Source of the DNA: Adenophora triphylla var. japonica
Lineage: Eukaryota; Streptophyta; Magnoliopsida; Asterales; Campanulaceae
Reading direction: 5' to 3'
NCBI GenBank assembly: GCA_022495995.1
Contig: JAFEMH010002442.1
Span: 1 to 64,000, forward strand
DNA length: 64,000 nt
The notes under the pieces are model-generated. The model was not told the DNA's origin and ran no database searches. It worked only from the letters and a program-made list of their open reading frames with translations. The position numbers and the translations under genes were made by a program. Within the stretch, counting starts at the first letter, position 1, and every line of letters begins with the position of its first letter. Below are positions 11,830-22,965 of this stretch, one piece after another.

Positions 11830-13020
11830 AGACATAGTATCTTCTGAGTTTATCACCGTTGACCGGGTGGACAAAGGGATTGCCATCCAAGTCTCGCAAG
11901 CTTCATGGCTCCTCCCGATAATATCTTCTCGCACCACATAAGGGCCGATCCAGACGGTTCCCATTTTCCTGTGGGGTTGTCTCTCGGTAGGGGGCTTTAC
12001 TTTCAAAGACTAAGTCACCTCTTTGATGTCTCCGGCCTTGACTTTTTATCAAACGCCCGCCATTCGCCTCCGGTAGGCTCGGGTGTGTTCCATGGCTTTT
12101 AGCCTTCTCTCGTCAAGGTGGCTAACTCATCATGCCGGCCGCGCAACCATTCCACTTCATTGACACGCTTTCCAGAGGACCCTTAATGACGGGATTTCCA
12201 ACTCCACCGGTAACACCGCTTCCATCCCGTAAGTTAGGCAAAAGGAGTTTCTCCCGTGGCCGTTCCGACAGACGCTCGTAGCCCCGCAGTGCTAGGTGCA
12301 GCTTTTCGGGCCAATCACGACCACGGTGGCCATCTTCCTGATGATCCGCTCGAGTGTCTTATTAGCAGCCTTCCACGGCTCCATTGGTCTCGAGGTCTCG
12401 TACGGGGACGACTTGTGGCGAGTAACTCGATTCTCGACAGCTAGCCTATCGCAGCCTTCCTTCGAAGTGTGACCCATTATCGTAAATGATCTCGCTGGGC
12501 ACCCCATATCTCGCACATTATGTTTTCTTTGATGAACCGGGCCACTTTTTCTCGAAGTGAGGACCTTGTAGGACTTGGCCTCTACCCACTTGGTGAAGTA
12601 GTCGATGGCTACCAACACGAACTCATGCCCATTGCTTCCTGCCGGCTATTTTCCCTATCACGTCAATGCCCCAAGTTGCAAACGGCCAAGGAGTCGTCAT
12701 GCAAAGACAGTCATGAGGTGGGAGATGGTTGAGGTTGGCAAACCGCCGGCACTTGTCGCAGTTCGGACGTGCCGAACGCACCGTCTCCATGGAGATCCAA
12801 AGAGTAACCCATTCCGAGGATCACTTGCATCGTGGCTCGCATTCATGTGAGGACCGCAAGGACCATCATGACTTCGGCCATCAACTCTCCGGCTCTTTCT
12901 TGAGTGACACATAAGAGGAGTGGTCCTTGATAGCGTTTCTTGTACAAAGTTGCCTCCTAGAATGACATAATGGGAAGCCAACCTTTTCGTGGCTCGCAAG
13001 CTTTTGGCTCGACACCTTCT
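11830..13020 (-). pseudogene. Integrase of element C, broken
   Basis: C-terminal part at 11850-12250, core at 12292-12618 with DYFTKWVEAKSYKVL and ANKTLERIIRKMAT, and the remnant of the HHCC zinc-finger region at 12690-13000 (SHYVILGG, then CGPHMNA). Matches the integrase of element B almost word for word. Multiple frameshifts (for instance inside the segment before ANKTLERI) abolish the D-D-E catalytic triad as a readable unit. Integrase would insert the cDNA copy into the host chromosome. Confidence 0.8.
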
Positions 13021-13164
13021 TTTGGTCTACCTTCTTCGTCTCGAAAGCCGACTCTCCGTCTGAGGAATTGGTAAACTGATTGTACCAAGGTTCCTTTATG
13101 GGCTCTGGTCCTGTGTCCACTTCACAACAAAGGCCGGGGCTTCTCTTCTACCCACTCAAGGGCT

Positions 13165-13690
13165 TTATGGCTTTTCCCTGTGGATCTCTACCAATGAGGC
13201 TAGAGTAGCTAAGGCATCTCGCGAACTGCTCTTTTCCTCTAAGTAGTGGAAAGTCACTTCTCTCGAACCGTCCACCAACTCCTCCATACGGGCATGATAT
13301 CGTTGTAGATTAGGGTCCACAGCCTTCCACTTGTTGGAGACTTGGTTGATGATCGTGGCCGAGTCTCCGTAAACTTCGAGCTCCTTGACATTTCTTTCTA
13401 AGGCAGCCTTCCAAACCAAAGAATGCAAAGCTTCATACTGGCGACATTGTTCGTGGCAGAAAGTTCAACTTGAGGGCTATGGGGTATGCTCATCTTTCGG
13501 ATCGACCAATAGCATTCCTACACCATTTCCTCTTTTGTTAGCGGCTCCGTCAAAGAACAATTGCCATCTATTCTCGTGCTCAACCGCAAAGATCCCTTCA
13601 TCTCGGGAAATTGGGGTTCGTGCCCTCTCGTCTTCATTATCGGGAAATTCGCCAGTGATCCGACAATGCTTGACCCTCGATGGCCTTTCC
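13165..13690 (-). pseudogene. Second (plant Tat-type) RNase H of element C, broken
   Basis: ALERNVKELEVYGDSATIIN at 13428-13340, then WKAVDPNLQRYHARMEELV and FHYLEEK...DALATL, the diagnostic C-terminal half of the extra RNase H of Tat elements. The N-terminal half lies at about 13440-13600 in another frame (GAANKRGNGVGMLL type). The last catalytic Asp region (RDALATLASL) is readable. This extra domain distinguishes the Tat lineage from other plant Ty3/gypsy elements. Confidence 0.85.
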
Positions 13691-14960
13691 GGGTCACATA
13701 GTTGATGTCGTATTCGCCAAGAAGAAGGACCACTTCGCTAAACGCATCGAGAGGGAAGGCTTGTCAAAGATGTACTTGATGGGGTCCATTTTCGAGACCA
13801 AATTCACAGGGCGGGCTTCGTATATAATGCTTCAACTTGCCGACTACCTGCACTCGCCTCCCGCACAGTGTCTTTTCACATGCCGAGTAATTGAGCTCAC
13901 TCCCGTAGCTTCCGCCGACAAAGTAAATGGCGTTTTCTACCCGAGAGTCTTTCTTCTCCGAGCAAGCATAGCCCCAACCGCCGTGTCTCAAGGATAAACA
14001 GATGTGAGCGTAAGAGGTTTCGTCTACGCTGGGGGCATAGTACCGGGGATGTACTAAGTATGCCTTGATCTCGGTCAAAGGCATCCCGGCATTCTTCGGT
14101 CCATTCTCAGGTCCACATTCTTCTTCATGAGCTTGAAGATGGGCTCGCACATAGTGGTCAACTCGATTGACGAAACTACTGATGTATCGCAATTTGCCCA
14201 TAAAACTCTTGACCTCTCGTCCGGGTTTGAGGTGGCCTCATATCCATGATGGCTTTGATCTTTCTGGGGTCAACTTCTATACCTCGCTCCGTGACCATGT
14301 ACTCCAAGCACTTTTCCCTTGTCACTCCGAAGGTGCATTTGGCAGTGGTTTAGTCTCATGGAATGTTGTCTCAACCTCTCAAAGAATTTTCGTAGGTCAA
14401 CAAAGTGCCGCCCACCTTCTCCTTTGGAGTGGATTATCATGTCATCTACGTAGACCTCAATCTCCTTGTGGATCATGTCATGAAAAAGCGCTGCCGCCGC
14501 CTCTTCGTAAGTAGCCCCGCATTCTTGAGCCCGAATGGCATTACCGTATAACAAGAGGTTCCCCACGGTGTGGTGAAGGTCCGTCTTTTCTTGGTCTTCC
14601 TCGGCCATCTTGATCCGGTTGTAGCTCGCAAAACCATCAACGAAGGATTTGACTTCGTAGTTGGCAAAGTGGAATCCACCAGATGTCTATATTTGGCAGG
14701 GTAGTCATCTTTGGGGCTGGCCTTGTTCGTATCTCGAAAATCCACACAAGAAATAAGACCTTCCCATCGGCCTTGGTTACTGGCCACGATGTTGGACAAC
14801 CATGTCGGGTATTCAATAACTCGATGAACCCTACCCGCAGTAGCTTCTCAATTTCTTCTTTGACCCGTAGAGACCATTCCGCTTAATCTTTCTCGCTCGT
14901 TTTATCGGCTTAGCATCTCGGTGCTAGAGGGATTCTGTGTTCTACTATCGAACTGTCTAG
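13690..14960 (-). pseudogene. Reverse transcriptase and first RNase H of element C, broken
   Basis: RT core at 14608-14270: HKEIEVYVDDMIIHSKGEGG contains the catalytic YVDD, followed by LRKFFERLRQHSMRLN. Upstream at 14799-14650 is VDFRDTNKASPKDDYP. The connection and first RNase H lie at 14201-13690 (MGKLRYISSFVNRVD, then KDSRVENAIYFVGG). The order is normal for the family but the reading frame changes several times, so no protein can be made. Confidence 0.85.
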
Positions 14961-15580
14961 CCCCGCATATCCTTGTATGACCATGCAAACACGTCGACGT
15001 ATTCTCTCGAGCAGCTCGATCAATCTGTCCCTTTCAACCCCTCGGAAGAAGCTTCCAATCAGGTCTCTTTAGGTTCCTCAATAGTACCCAAGTTCACACT
15101 TATCAAAACCTCCTCAGCTTGGGCCCGGTTTTCCTCTTTTTCTCGAAACCCGCTTAAAGATTTCTTTAATGTATTGTTCGTTTAGTGTGTTTGCATCTTG
15201 TTCAAATGATTCATTATTAACTCGTTGTTAAGTTTTGAGTTAATTTATCATTTGTTAAGTTGGCAATAAGAGGATAATCGTAAAGATTTGTCATTTCATT
15301 CAACATAAGGGGAAAGATGACATCGATTACATTTTCATAATCCTCGGGCGTGAGGCCTTCTGATGACTCTCGAGGACCGGAATTCAAAGATTCCCGACTC
15401 GACCGAATAGACAACACCGACTCGGACCCTACGCTACTTATTGACTCGAGGGGGACTTGACAAGGGTTGGACCGGATCTCACTCCTTCTTGCCGTTGCCC
15501 CGGGAATAGCAGCCTTGCCACGTTTTCGTAAAGTTGGAGACTTCGAACCGATCAAAAGCTTGCCGGAAATCATTGACATG
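14960..15580 (-). pseudogene. Linker region between gag remnant and RT in element C
   Basis: At 15579-15217 is a stretch with SSEGLTPEDYENVIDVIFP; the same segment in element B (near 42700) reads SSNGLTPKDYDNVANHVFP. It is followed by NEQYIKE-type acidic linker sequence near 15180. In A and B this linker follows the G-patch segment and leads into the RT. No G-patch and no Asp-Thr/Ser-Gly protease signature was found, so a deletion joins gag sequence directly to the linker. Confidence 0.6.
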
Positions 15581-16430
15581 TGCCGGTACGTGGAAAGATG
15601 GTGAGGGGAACTAAAGTAACTTGTTGCAATCTTTCGCCTAGCTCTTCCGTAGCGACCGGACTCATTGACCGAAGGGTCCGGCTCATCTTATCAATGCACC
15701 GCCGATAACTCATTTTCTCTTTACCGATCTTGGACACCACGACCTTGTCGGTGTAGCCAATGTAAGGGTTGGCCTCGGATAATGCCGATGAAGTCTTCTT
15801 CGTAGGGATCTTAATTCTTCCTTGACCGGCTACGTATTCAATAGGCTTCAGTATTCTCGCTTCTAGATCTCGCCACTTCTCATTGAACTTCACGATGGCC
15901 ACAAATTCTCGCATTTTCGCTTCAAGAGGATCACTATATATGGGGGTATCAGCCGGACTATGCTTGGGGTGACGGTTCCTTGGCATAATTGACATAGTAG
16001 TCGAACTTGCCCGAAGGCTCTCCCAAAGTTCCTACGCTCTTGTCCCCGCCTTCGTATCTTTCCTTAAGCTTCGCCGTGTGGACTTTCTCTTCTTCTTCTT
16101 CTTTGAAGGAGCGTCCTCATTGATCCATTCTTGATACTCATACTCTAAGCAAGTCTTCACAATCACATACATCATACCGTATGTGAGGCTTGGGTTGAAT
16201 CGGGATAGCCCCTCCAACCGCTTGGTCATTACCGTTGTGGATTACCATGTTGGCCATTTTGACACCGAAAAGCCGACAAAACCGAGGATTCTCGCGAACC
16301 TGTCCGAGGATTCTCGCGCTAACAAGTCGCCGACCCGTGTTCTCACCCACTTCTTTCTCGCCGCGGGAAAGGGATAGGAAAGGTTTAGACTCTGGTAGGT
16401 GTTTAGTCAAGGCTCGTGCAATATGCAAAT
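15570..16430 (-). pseudogene. gag remnant of element C
   Basis: The readable frame at 16229-16032 (SLTYGMMYVIVKTCLEYEYQ, then APSKKKKKRK) and 15995-15570 (MREFVAIVKFNEKWRDLEAR) gives a basic, helical protein without capsid or CCHC zinc-knuckle motifs. An overlapping frame at 16428-16138 ends in the same region. The complete gag of element B is about 1.7 kb with a recognisable capsid, so this is only a 5' piece of gag or an accessory ORF. Assignment is by position between leader and pol. Confidence 0.5.
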
Positions 16431-17971
16431 TAGAATCTTCAAGTTTACTTAAAACAATGTCTTTTATTAATATCTATTTGGTTGGAAAAGGGGTTCTCGC
16501 CCTTCTTTTTCACAACTACTCTAGATCCCGGATCGCTGGGTTCCGTCACTACGTCTATAAGCCCCTCGTATTCCACCCGTATTTCGACCTCCTGTGGTGG
16601 ATGCCCCGGCGAGGGTCCTATAGGCACGCGGATCCCACCGACCGAGAGTAAAGAACGCTCCTATCGGGTCTAGCGGGTCATAGGACCTTTCAACGCACGA
16701 GCAATGCGGATTATAGTCAAGGCAATACCGGGAAAGTCTCGTCTCTCTCGCCTTGACGGATCTTTGCGTAGTTTCGCTTGAGCGAATGACGGTTTTTCGA
16801 CCTTCGGTAATGTCCGAGAGAATAATAGGCATGGGTCGGGCGGTAAAAAGCCGGATGACACAAAGTGTCACATTGAACTTCGTTGCATACGCGGTGCGTG
16901 AGTCGAATCGAAGTCAATGCCGGCCAAGATCTTGCCAATTTTTCCTTGTCGGAATTTTGGCAGAGCTTCGCTTGAGCGAAAGATCTTTTGATTTTTGGCA
17001 AAGACTCGGTCTTGACTCTTACGCATTCCGTGCGGGTCAAGGTCAATAGTCAATGTCGGAGTCAAGATCCCACTGATTTTCCTTGTCGGAATTTCGGCAC
17101 TTCGCTTGAGCGACAATCTTGGCTTCCGTTATGAGCTAAGGCTTGACCTTTACGTGGGTATGCAACCGGGCTATATGACACGGACTAGACCAAAAACCAA
17201 CCAAAAGTCACGGTTTTTTGAAACGTGTGACACCTGACCGTGCATTGGTCGACACCGGCCGCCATGGGAGGTTGGGATGATTCCGTGCGCGCCCGGAGCA
17301 TCGTAAGGTCTGTCCGTGATCGCACTGAACCACCTCTGCTCAAGGACGTGCGTGCAAAAGTGTACAGATATATCGTGCGCGTAGTGTGCGGTCTCCTAAA
17401 ATGTTCCTTTGAGTTAAAACAGAGATTTTCATAAATGTGTTTTAAAGGAATGATTTTCGGGACGGGGAAAATGCAACACATAAGCACGTAAATTTTCTCG
17501 GGAGCCCCGGGCCATGGAGCCGAATAGCCCCAAGCCGCTAGGACCGCCGCATTAACCATGATTTTTCCCGGTGGAATTGCCACCGAGGTCGCCCTGGCCG
17601 AATCCAATGAGGATTGAGCCGTACGACTGCATGGATCAATTTTCCAGGTTCCACTCCTTTTGCTATTTTTCGGGTTGTTTCCCGTTCAAAGTATGCAAAG
17701 ATTCCAAGATGCAAATGATGCAATGCATGGTAAAGAAAGCAAGCATGATTAATGAAATCAGCGATGGGAGTCTAACCCGCTCAAAGGGAAAAGCTTTCTT
17801 TTATTTTTCAAAATTGTTTTTCGAAAAGGGATACTGGTACGTGGATTGTTAAACCACCGGTTATCCCAACTCCCACGTCAGGGAGTGTACAGGAAGGGTA
17901 AGTGGTTTCCACCTATATACCGAGTATCGATTTTAGTTTTGAAAAATAAAAGCTTTTCTCCTTTGGGATAA
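16431..17971 (-). other. Structured 5' leader of element C
   Basis: About 1.5 kb with no supportable ORF. Three copies of the hairpin TTCGCTTGAGCGAA (16773-16786, 16967-16980, and 17101-17114 with one end mismatch) lie in repeated blocks that also share CCTTGTCGGAATTT. At 16563-16615 CCCTCG pairs with CGAGGG, flanked by ACTACGTCTATAAGC and GTCCTATAGGC; the same block is in the B leader at 50135-50188. Near 17190 a GACCAAAAACCAACC word is also shared with B. A packaging or dimerisation role is possible but inferred. Confidence 0.6.
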
Positions 17972-17989
17972 TCCCCAGCGGAGTCGCCA
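17972..17989 (-). other. Primer-binding site of element C
   Basis: Sense strand TGGCGACTCCGCTGGGGA, three bases from the LTR end. The site ends the internal region at its 5' edge as required for minus-strand priming. Tat/Ogre-type elements are reported to use tRNA-Arg; this site fits that pattern but I did not check a tRNA sequence. Confidence 0.9.
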
Positions 17990-17992
17990 TAC

Positions 17993-19615
17993 TGTGAATG
18001 TGGTGCCCAAAATTTTGTGTTGGATTCACGCGAGTTTGAAGACATCCGAGTTATTTGAAAAACGGAGTCGCCACGCCATTTTGATTACCTCAAAACTTTG
18101 AAAAAAAGGTTTTTACTTGGGTTCGGAGGTTAAGTTACCCCTTGGGAAGAACGTTTGGCGTTCACCCAAAGTGCCTTGCCGGAGCAAGTCTCCCAAGATT
18201 TCATTAATCGTGCTTGCTTGCGTGCTTTCTTTGTGTGCATGTGTTTGAGAGTAAAAAGGGGGAAATGTCCCAAGTTATCTTCCGGACGTACAAACCATTT
18301 GTTGGTTGTCGCTCGGGATTCCTTGGAATTTTTTGTATTTGGGATTATGATCCCGTCCTCATCTTGTGACTTGTGATCATCGCATTTTAAACCTCGGGAC
18401 CCTCGGGATTTGCGTGATCGAGAGAATGACTCTCTTTGTGGTCAAAGATGAGGTTCTTTAGGAAGGAATGTCCTTAGCCCATCAATCCTACGCTTTAAGA
18501 CGGTCGAGCTCGTATAGAGGCTTCATACTCATTCTTAAGCGATAATCGGAGATATAGGGTTCAAGGTTATCCTTTTCCTAAAGAAATCGTGAACCTTTAA
18601 TGGAAGGAACGATGTAAAGATAGGATCTTTTTACACCGGTCCGTTCCAAGGTTGGGGGAAAGGGAAATGTATGATGAAAAAATGACTCTTTAATGAAAAG
18701 ATGACATTTTTATGTTTGCAAATGATGCTTTTTGATTTAAAGAAAGGATCTTTATTGCAAATGATGCATAAAGATAGGATTTTTATGCAAATGATGCATT
18801 GAAAAAGGTTTTTTGATGCAAAGGATGCATTTTTATTGAAAAAGATTTGATCTTTATATGCAAATGATGCATAAAGATAACATTTTTATTTGAAAATAGG
18901 GGTTTTAGGTGCAAAGGATGCACCTTTATGAAAAAAGACTACATTTTTATGACAAATGAGGTCTTAATGCATGCAAAAGGGAAAGGGGGATGATAAAGAA
19001 ATGATCTTTATGAATAAATGCCAAGTCCCAAGCAAGATATATGAATGCAATGAGCAAGTATATCAATTAAAATGCAAGGTTAGGGCGTGCGAGGTTACCA
19101 ATCGTTTCCTTTGCTTCTTCGGACGGAGCTAGGAGGAGAGGTTCGTCTTGGGTCTTCAAGGAGGAGGGAGATGGCTTCTTGAGCTTCTTCTTCGCCTTCT
19201 TGAGCCTTCAAGGGTGTTCTTCACGTCTGATTGTGTTTGTGAGTGTATTGTATCTCTATTGTGTGTCTTGTTGTTTTTTGAAATGGGTAGAGGAGGGCTC
19301 TATTTATAGGCAGTCTGGATAAGGCTAATGAAGCCGTGCGGTCAGAGGCAGTGAGCTAATGCAGCCGTGCGGGCTTATCCATTGTGACTCAAAGATTCTA
19401 GAACCATGCAAGGTGGCATTATTCTAGAACCTTCCCTCCTAATTAAGAAAAACGTGTTTCTTAATTAGGAAGGGTTCCCTTCAAATTTTTATTTAATTAA
19501 AAACAGTTCCGGAATGTTTCCGGAACACTAGGAAGGTCTGGGGAATTACCGGAAAACTTATCGAAATTGCCGGGAAATTTAACCGGAAGGCATGAGCCAG
19601 ATTTGGGTACTTACA
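17993..19615 (-). repeat. 5' LTR of element C
   Basis: Sense TGTAAGTACCCAAATC...CATTCACA. A TATA box, CTATAAATA in the sense strand, lies at 19301-19309, so transcription runs leftwards into the element. The PBS-core copy CGGAGTCGCCA is at 18063-18073, about 70 bases from the LTR end. The 5' end word TGTAAGTACCCAAATC is shared with the LTR of element B, although the LTR bodies differ. Confidence 0.95.
19301..19309 (-). promoter_or_regulatory. TATA box of the C 5' LTR
   Basis: CTATAAATA on the sense strand, followed by GAGCCCTCCTC. The same TATA context occurs in the E LTR (21566-21573), and similar boxes are in the LTRs of A (31771-31779) and B (52708-52716). Confidence 0.75.
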
Positions 19616-20545
19616 GTATCTTTCATCAAAATCATTCCCGGCAGTAAAACGTAAGACCGAGTGCCCCGAGAAAGATAACGAGATCCCGTATCTTTCATCA
19701 AAATCATTCCCCGGAAGTAAAACGTAAGACCGAGTGCCCCGAGAAAGATAACGGATCCCGTATCTTTCATCAAAATCATTCCCGGCAGTCAAACGTAAGA
19801 CCGAGTACCCCGAGAAAGATAATGGATCCCGTATCTTTCATCAAAATCTTCCCGGCAGTAAAACGTAAGACCGAGTGCCCCGAGAAAGATAACGGATCCC
19901 GTATCTTTCATCAAAATCATCCCCCGGCAGTAAAACGTAAGACCGATCTCCCCGAGAAAGACAGTAAAACGTAAGACCGAGTGCCCCGAGAAAGATAACG
20001 AGATCCCGTATCTTTCATCAAAATCTTCCCCGGCAGTCAAACGTAAGACCGAGTGCCCCGAGAAAGATAACGAGATCCCGTATCTTTCATCAAAATCATT
20101 CCCGGCAGTCAAACGTAAGACCGAGTACCCCGAGAAAGATAACGGATCCCGTATCTTTCATCAAAATCTTCCCGGCAGTAAAACGTAAGACCGATCTCCC
20201 CGAGAAAGATAACGGATCCCGTATCTTTCATCAAAGTCTTCCCGGCAGTCAAACGTAAGACCGAGTACCCCGAGAAAGATAACGGATCCCGTATCTTTCA
20301 TCAAAATCTTCCCGGCAGTAAAACGTAAGACCGAGTGCCCCGAGAAAGATAACGGATCCCGTATCTTTCATCAAAATCATTCCCCCGCAGTAAAACGTAA
20401 GACCGAGTGCCCCGAGAAAGATAACGAGATCCCGTATCTTTCATCAAAGTCTTCCCGGCAGTAAAACGTAAGACCGAGTGCCCCGAGAAAGATAACGGAT
20501 CCCGTATCTTTCATCAAAATCTTCCCGGCAATAAAACGTAAGACC
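19616..20545 (+). repeat. 70-72 bp tandem array in the E 3' region, right half
   Basis: Continues the array cut at 3300. It starts with the second GTATC duplication of element C (19616-19620) and has about 13 units, more regular than the left half, many reading CCCGGCAGTAAAACGTAAGA. The hairpin arms GAAAGATA and TATCTTTC are kept in nearly all units. Confidence 0.9.
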
Positions 20546-20611
20546 AATTTCCCAGACGAATACGTCTGATTTTCCCAGCAAAAGCCAACGAAATCTCGAG
20601 TAAGACTCGAA

Positions 20612-20647
20612 CTACGAAAGGGCTTGATTCCCACTAGGGATACGTAG
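20612..20647 (+). other. Conserved two-stem hairpin motif, E copy 1
   Basis: Outer CTACG (20612-20616) with CGTAG (20643-20647); inner CCC (20630-20632) with GGG (20637-20639). Same strand relation to its element as the C copies, read here on the plus strand. Confidence 0.6.
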
Positions 20648-20737
20648 GTAGCCTATCATTAGGTCCAGCCCCCCGACCAAAACGGTCACCCTCTCCTTCG
20701 GCAGCAGACGAAGTCCACCGAAAGGCCATTTCAAATT

Positions 20738-20887
20738 AAGGTTCGAGGCACCTAAAACGCCATCTTCAAGGTTCGAGGCACCTAAAACGCCATCTTTAAG
20801 GTTCGAGGTACCTAAAACGCCATCTTCAAGGTTCGAGGCACCTAAAACGCCATCTCCAAGGTTTGAGGCACCTAAGACGCTATCACT
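20738..20887 (+). repeat. 30-bp tandem repeat in the E 3' region, five units
   Basis: Five consecutive units starting AAGGTTCGAGGCACCTAAAA and ending CGCCATCTTC or variants; the last unit is the most divergent. A single further unit lies at about 21038-21068. This second array is unrelated in sequence to the 70-bp one. Confidence 0.9.
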
Positions 20888-21086
20888 AGGAAAGCGATAA
20901 ATCGCAAACATCCCCAGCAGAGACCGAAAATGGTCATTCCTATCCCCAGCCGAGCGGATAACCATCAGACCGAAAATGGTCATCTCTTATCCCCAGCAGA
21001 GTTTCTCTCCAGCAACCGACTGCAGAACTCGCTCATCAGGTTCGAGGCACCTAAAACGCCATCATCTCCAGGGTCAAAGACCCGAA

Positions 21087-21122
21087 CTACGAAAGGGCTT
21101 GATTCCCATTCGGGATACGTAG
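21087..21122 (+). other. Conserved two-stem hairpin motif, E copy 2
   Basis: Outer CTACG (21087-21091) with CGTAG (21118-21122); inner CCC (21105-21107) with GGG (21112-21114). Only the inner loop differs from copy 1 (ATTC against ACTA). Confidence 0.6.
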
Positions 21123-21192
21123 GTAGCCTATCGCTAGGTTCAGCCACCCGATCACTCGATCATCCTGCCAAATATGGAGCCTTACTCTTATC

Positions 21193-21235
21193 GACGACCC
21201 CGCTTCCTTCGAAAGCGCCGTCGCCGAGGGGCTAC
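21193..21235 (+). other. Polypurine tract and adjacent hairpin of element E
   Basis: GCCGAGGGGCTAC lies directly before the LTR; the purine core primes plus-strand DNA synthesis. The hairpin CGCTT (21201-21205) with AAGCG (21213-21217) takes the same place as CCACT with AGTGG in element C, so the stem is kept while its bases differ. Confidence 0.65.
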
Positions 21236-21565
21236 TGTAAGTGCTCCAATTTGAGCTTGTTAGAATTTTCGTTAGAAAATTAACGAAAGTTATAACATTT
21301 CTAACAAGTCCTAACAATCCTAACATTTTTAACAAAGTGAGGGTAAAATGGGCATTGTTATTTAAGGTTAAACCTCAAAAAGAATCTCAAAAAGTAAAAC
21401 AAAAGGAATAAAACCATAAATAGAAATGCTGGAAACATAAACTGGCTGTTTAATTTGAATTTCAAAAAGATTATTCCTCTTGTCCAAAGCCTGAAGCTGC
21501 ATTTAATGAACAAAGGCACGCCGAAGGGACTTGTCCGCGCGGATGAGTTTGTCATTTCGGGAGGG

Positions 21566-21573
21566 CTATAAAT
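21566..21573 (+). promoter_or_regulatory. TATA box of the E LTR inside an inverted repeat
   Basis: CTATAAAT flanked by GGAGGGCT and AGCCCTCC, a perfect 8-base inverted repeat around the core. The transcript would start some 25-35 bases rightwards. Confidence 0.65.
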
Positions 21574-22728
21574 TGAGCCCTCCACCACAAAAATAAAGAA
21601 AAAAAGACCAATTGCACCGAACCTCTGGCGAAATATAGAGAGAAAACAGTGAGAATTCTTCAAGAATTGTCACCATTTTCTCTCCAATCTTTCCCAACTC
21701 ACACTCATCCATTCACTCTCATATTCAAGCCCTAAACACTCATACACTCAAGCCAAAAACTCAAGAACACAAGGAAGATTGGTAAACCCTCCTTCTCCTT
21801 ACCCTAAACTCCAACCATGCATGCATTTGCAAACTACAAAATGTAGTTCCTTCATCTTCTTGCTCTAGATCTAAGAAGATCACCATGGAAGACCATCTCC
21901 ATGGATGATCTTCTACAAAGATCAACATCATTTTCAAGTTCTCTTACTTTCTTGCAAAGAAAACTCATTTTCAAAACCCTAAAAACCATTTTCATACATC
22001 AAATCTCATTTTCAAAAGGGTAAAATCCCCCTCCCCAAGCAAATGAAATGCTTGGTCCTAATGTACCCCAAGGATGGTTTGGTATAGTTGATTCACCACT
22101 AAAATGTCTAGTGATCACTAACCAAAACCTAGGGAAATGGGGACAAGCATGGATGCAAAACCCCCTTTAAAATCATATTCTCCTTCTTGGGAAGTTGCTG
22201 TCCAGTAGCAATTTTCCCAGACCTCAGTCCATTATTTTAATTTTTGGACACAGGAATTTGGTTTTGACTACAAAACACTTTTTGTATCCAACATCCAGAT
22301 CTTTCCAGACATATTTTTACTTTATTTTTTGGGTGAGTAAAACTCCTCTTTTCAAATTTTCTTTCAGAGGCTAGTTCATCAGCTTCTGGGAATCCAGATC
22401 TCATATCTGAGGTTTCCAGAAGGTTTTGACCCCTCAAATCTTCTCCAAAATGGAAAATTCCTTCGCACAAATATTATTTAAGGCGTCTAGAACAACTTTC
22501 ATTCTCTGAGTTTATCCAGATTATGATGTTTTAAGACCCTTGAATCCCTTTCAAAATCAAAGGTCCACTGCCTTTTTCATTCTGGCAGAAATGGCTCTCA
22601 ACTTCAAAAGGTCTTTTGAGTACCAAATCTCAATCCAAAAATCTTCCAAAAAATCATGGAATCAGTTTAAAGTCTTAAAAAGATATCCCAATTTTTACTT
22701 TTCTGAGTTTCAACTTATTTTGGCCAAA

Positions 22729-22751
22729 ACACACACACACACACACACACA
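22729..22751. repeat. (AC)n microsatellite in the E LTR
   Basis: Eleven uninterrupted AC units within the transcribed part of the LTR. Confidence 0.95.
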
Positions 22752-22965
22752 AATGATTTTCAGCTTGGAAGACTCGTTTTACGAGGCATTCCGGGTGCAC
22801 ACTAATGTCCTTCCCGGCGTGTAACATGACCTCCGAACCTAAATCTCTGATCTCGGGCTTTTTTCAAAGTTTTGGCCCTCAAAATTAAAATGGCGTGGCG
22901 ACTCCGTTTCGTTGATTTTTTCAAACAAAAATGGGAAAATTTCCGATACATCACACATCATCACA

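Larger units (their letters stand above)
3301..19615 (-). mobile_element. Element C: complete Tat-type Ty3/gypsy element nested in element E
   Basis: Bounded by two LTRs of about 1.6 kb (3301-4914 and 17993-19615) that start TG and end CA, with the 5-bp direct duplication GTATC on both sides. Sense is the minus strand: the primer-binding site lies just left of the right LTR and the purine tract just right of the left LTR. In the sense direction it holds a 1.5-kb leader, a gag remnant, RT, RNase H, a second RNase H and integrase (all broken), then two antisense genes on the plus strand (DUF7745-like, then PMD) and two tandem arrays. No capsid or protease motif was found, so it was probably mobilised in trans. 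Confidence 0.95.
1..22965 (+). mobile_element. Element E: Tat-type Ty3/gypsy element, 5' part off window, split by element C
   Basis: Only the 3' part is present: an antisense PMD pseudogene (1-2064, - strand), a 70-72 bp tandem array cut in two by element C (2338-3300 and 19616-20545), a 3' untranslated stretch, a purine tract and the 3' LTR (21236-22965). Orientation is plus, because the purine tract lies directly left of the LTR and the LTR promoter reads rightwards. No primer-binding site follows the LTR; instead the sequence continues inside the DUF7745-like gene of element A, so 22965/22966 is an insertion junction. The 5' LTR, gag and pol must lie left of base 1. Confidence 0.8.
21236..22965 (+). 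repeat. 3' LTR of element E
   Basis: Starts TGTAAGTGCTCCAATTTG and ends CATCATCACA; the last few bases are uncertain because TCACA also occurs at 22951-22955. A TATA box (CTATAAAT) is at 21566-21573. A PBS-core copy, TGGCGACTCCG, is at 22896-22906. The reverse complement of the C LTR shares the words around it (AAAATGGCGTGGCGACTCCG), so E and C LTRs are distant relatives. No PBS follows, marking this as the 3' LTR. The ORFs inside are not supported as genes. Confidence 0.85.

Noticed and set aside
21236..22965. The E LTR read as the 5' LTR of a plus-strand element running to the right
   Set aside because: No primer-binding site follows 22965; a purine tract precedes 21236, and the right flank is part of an A gene in continuous reading.
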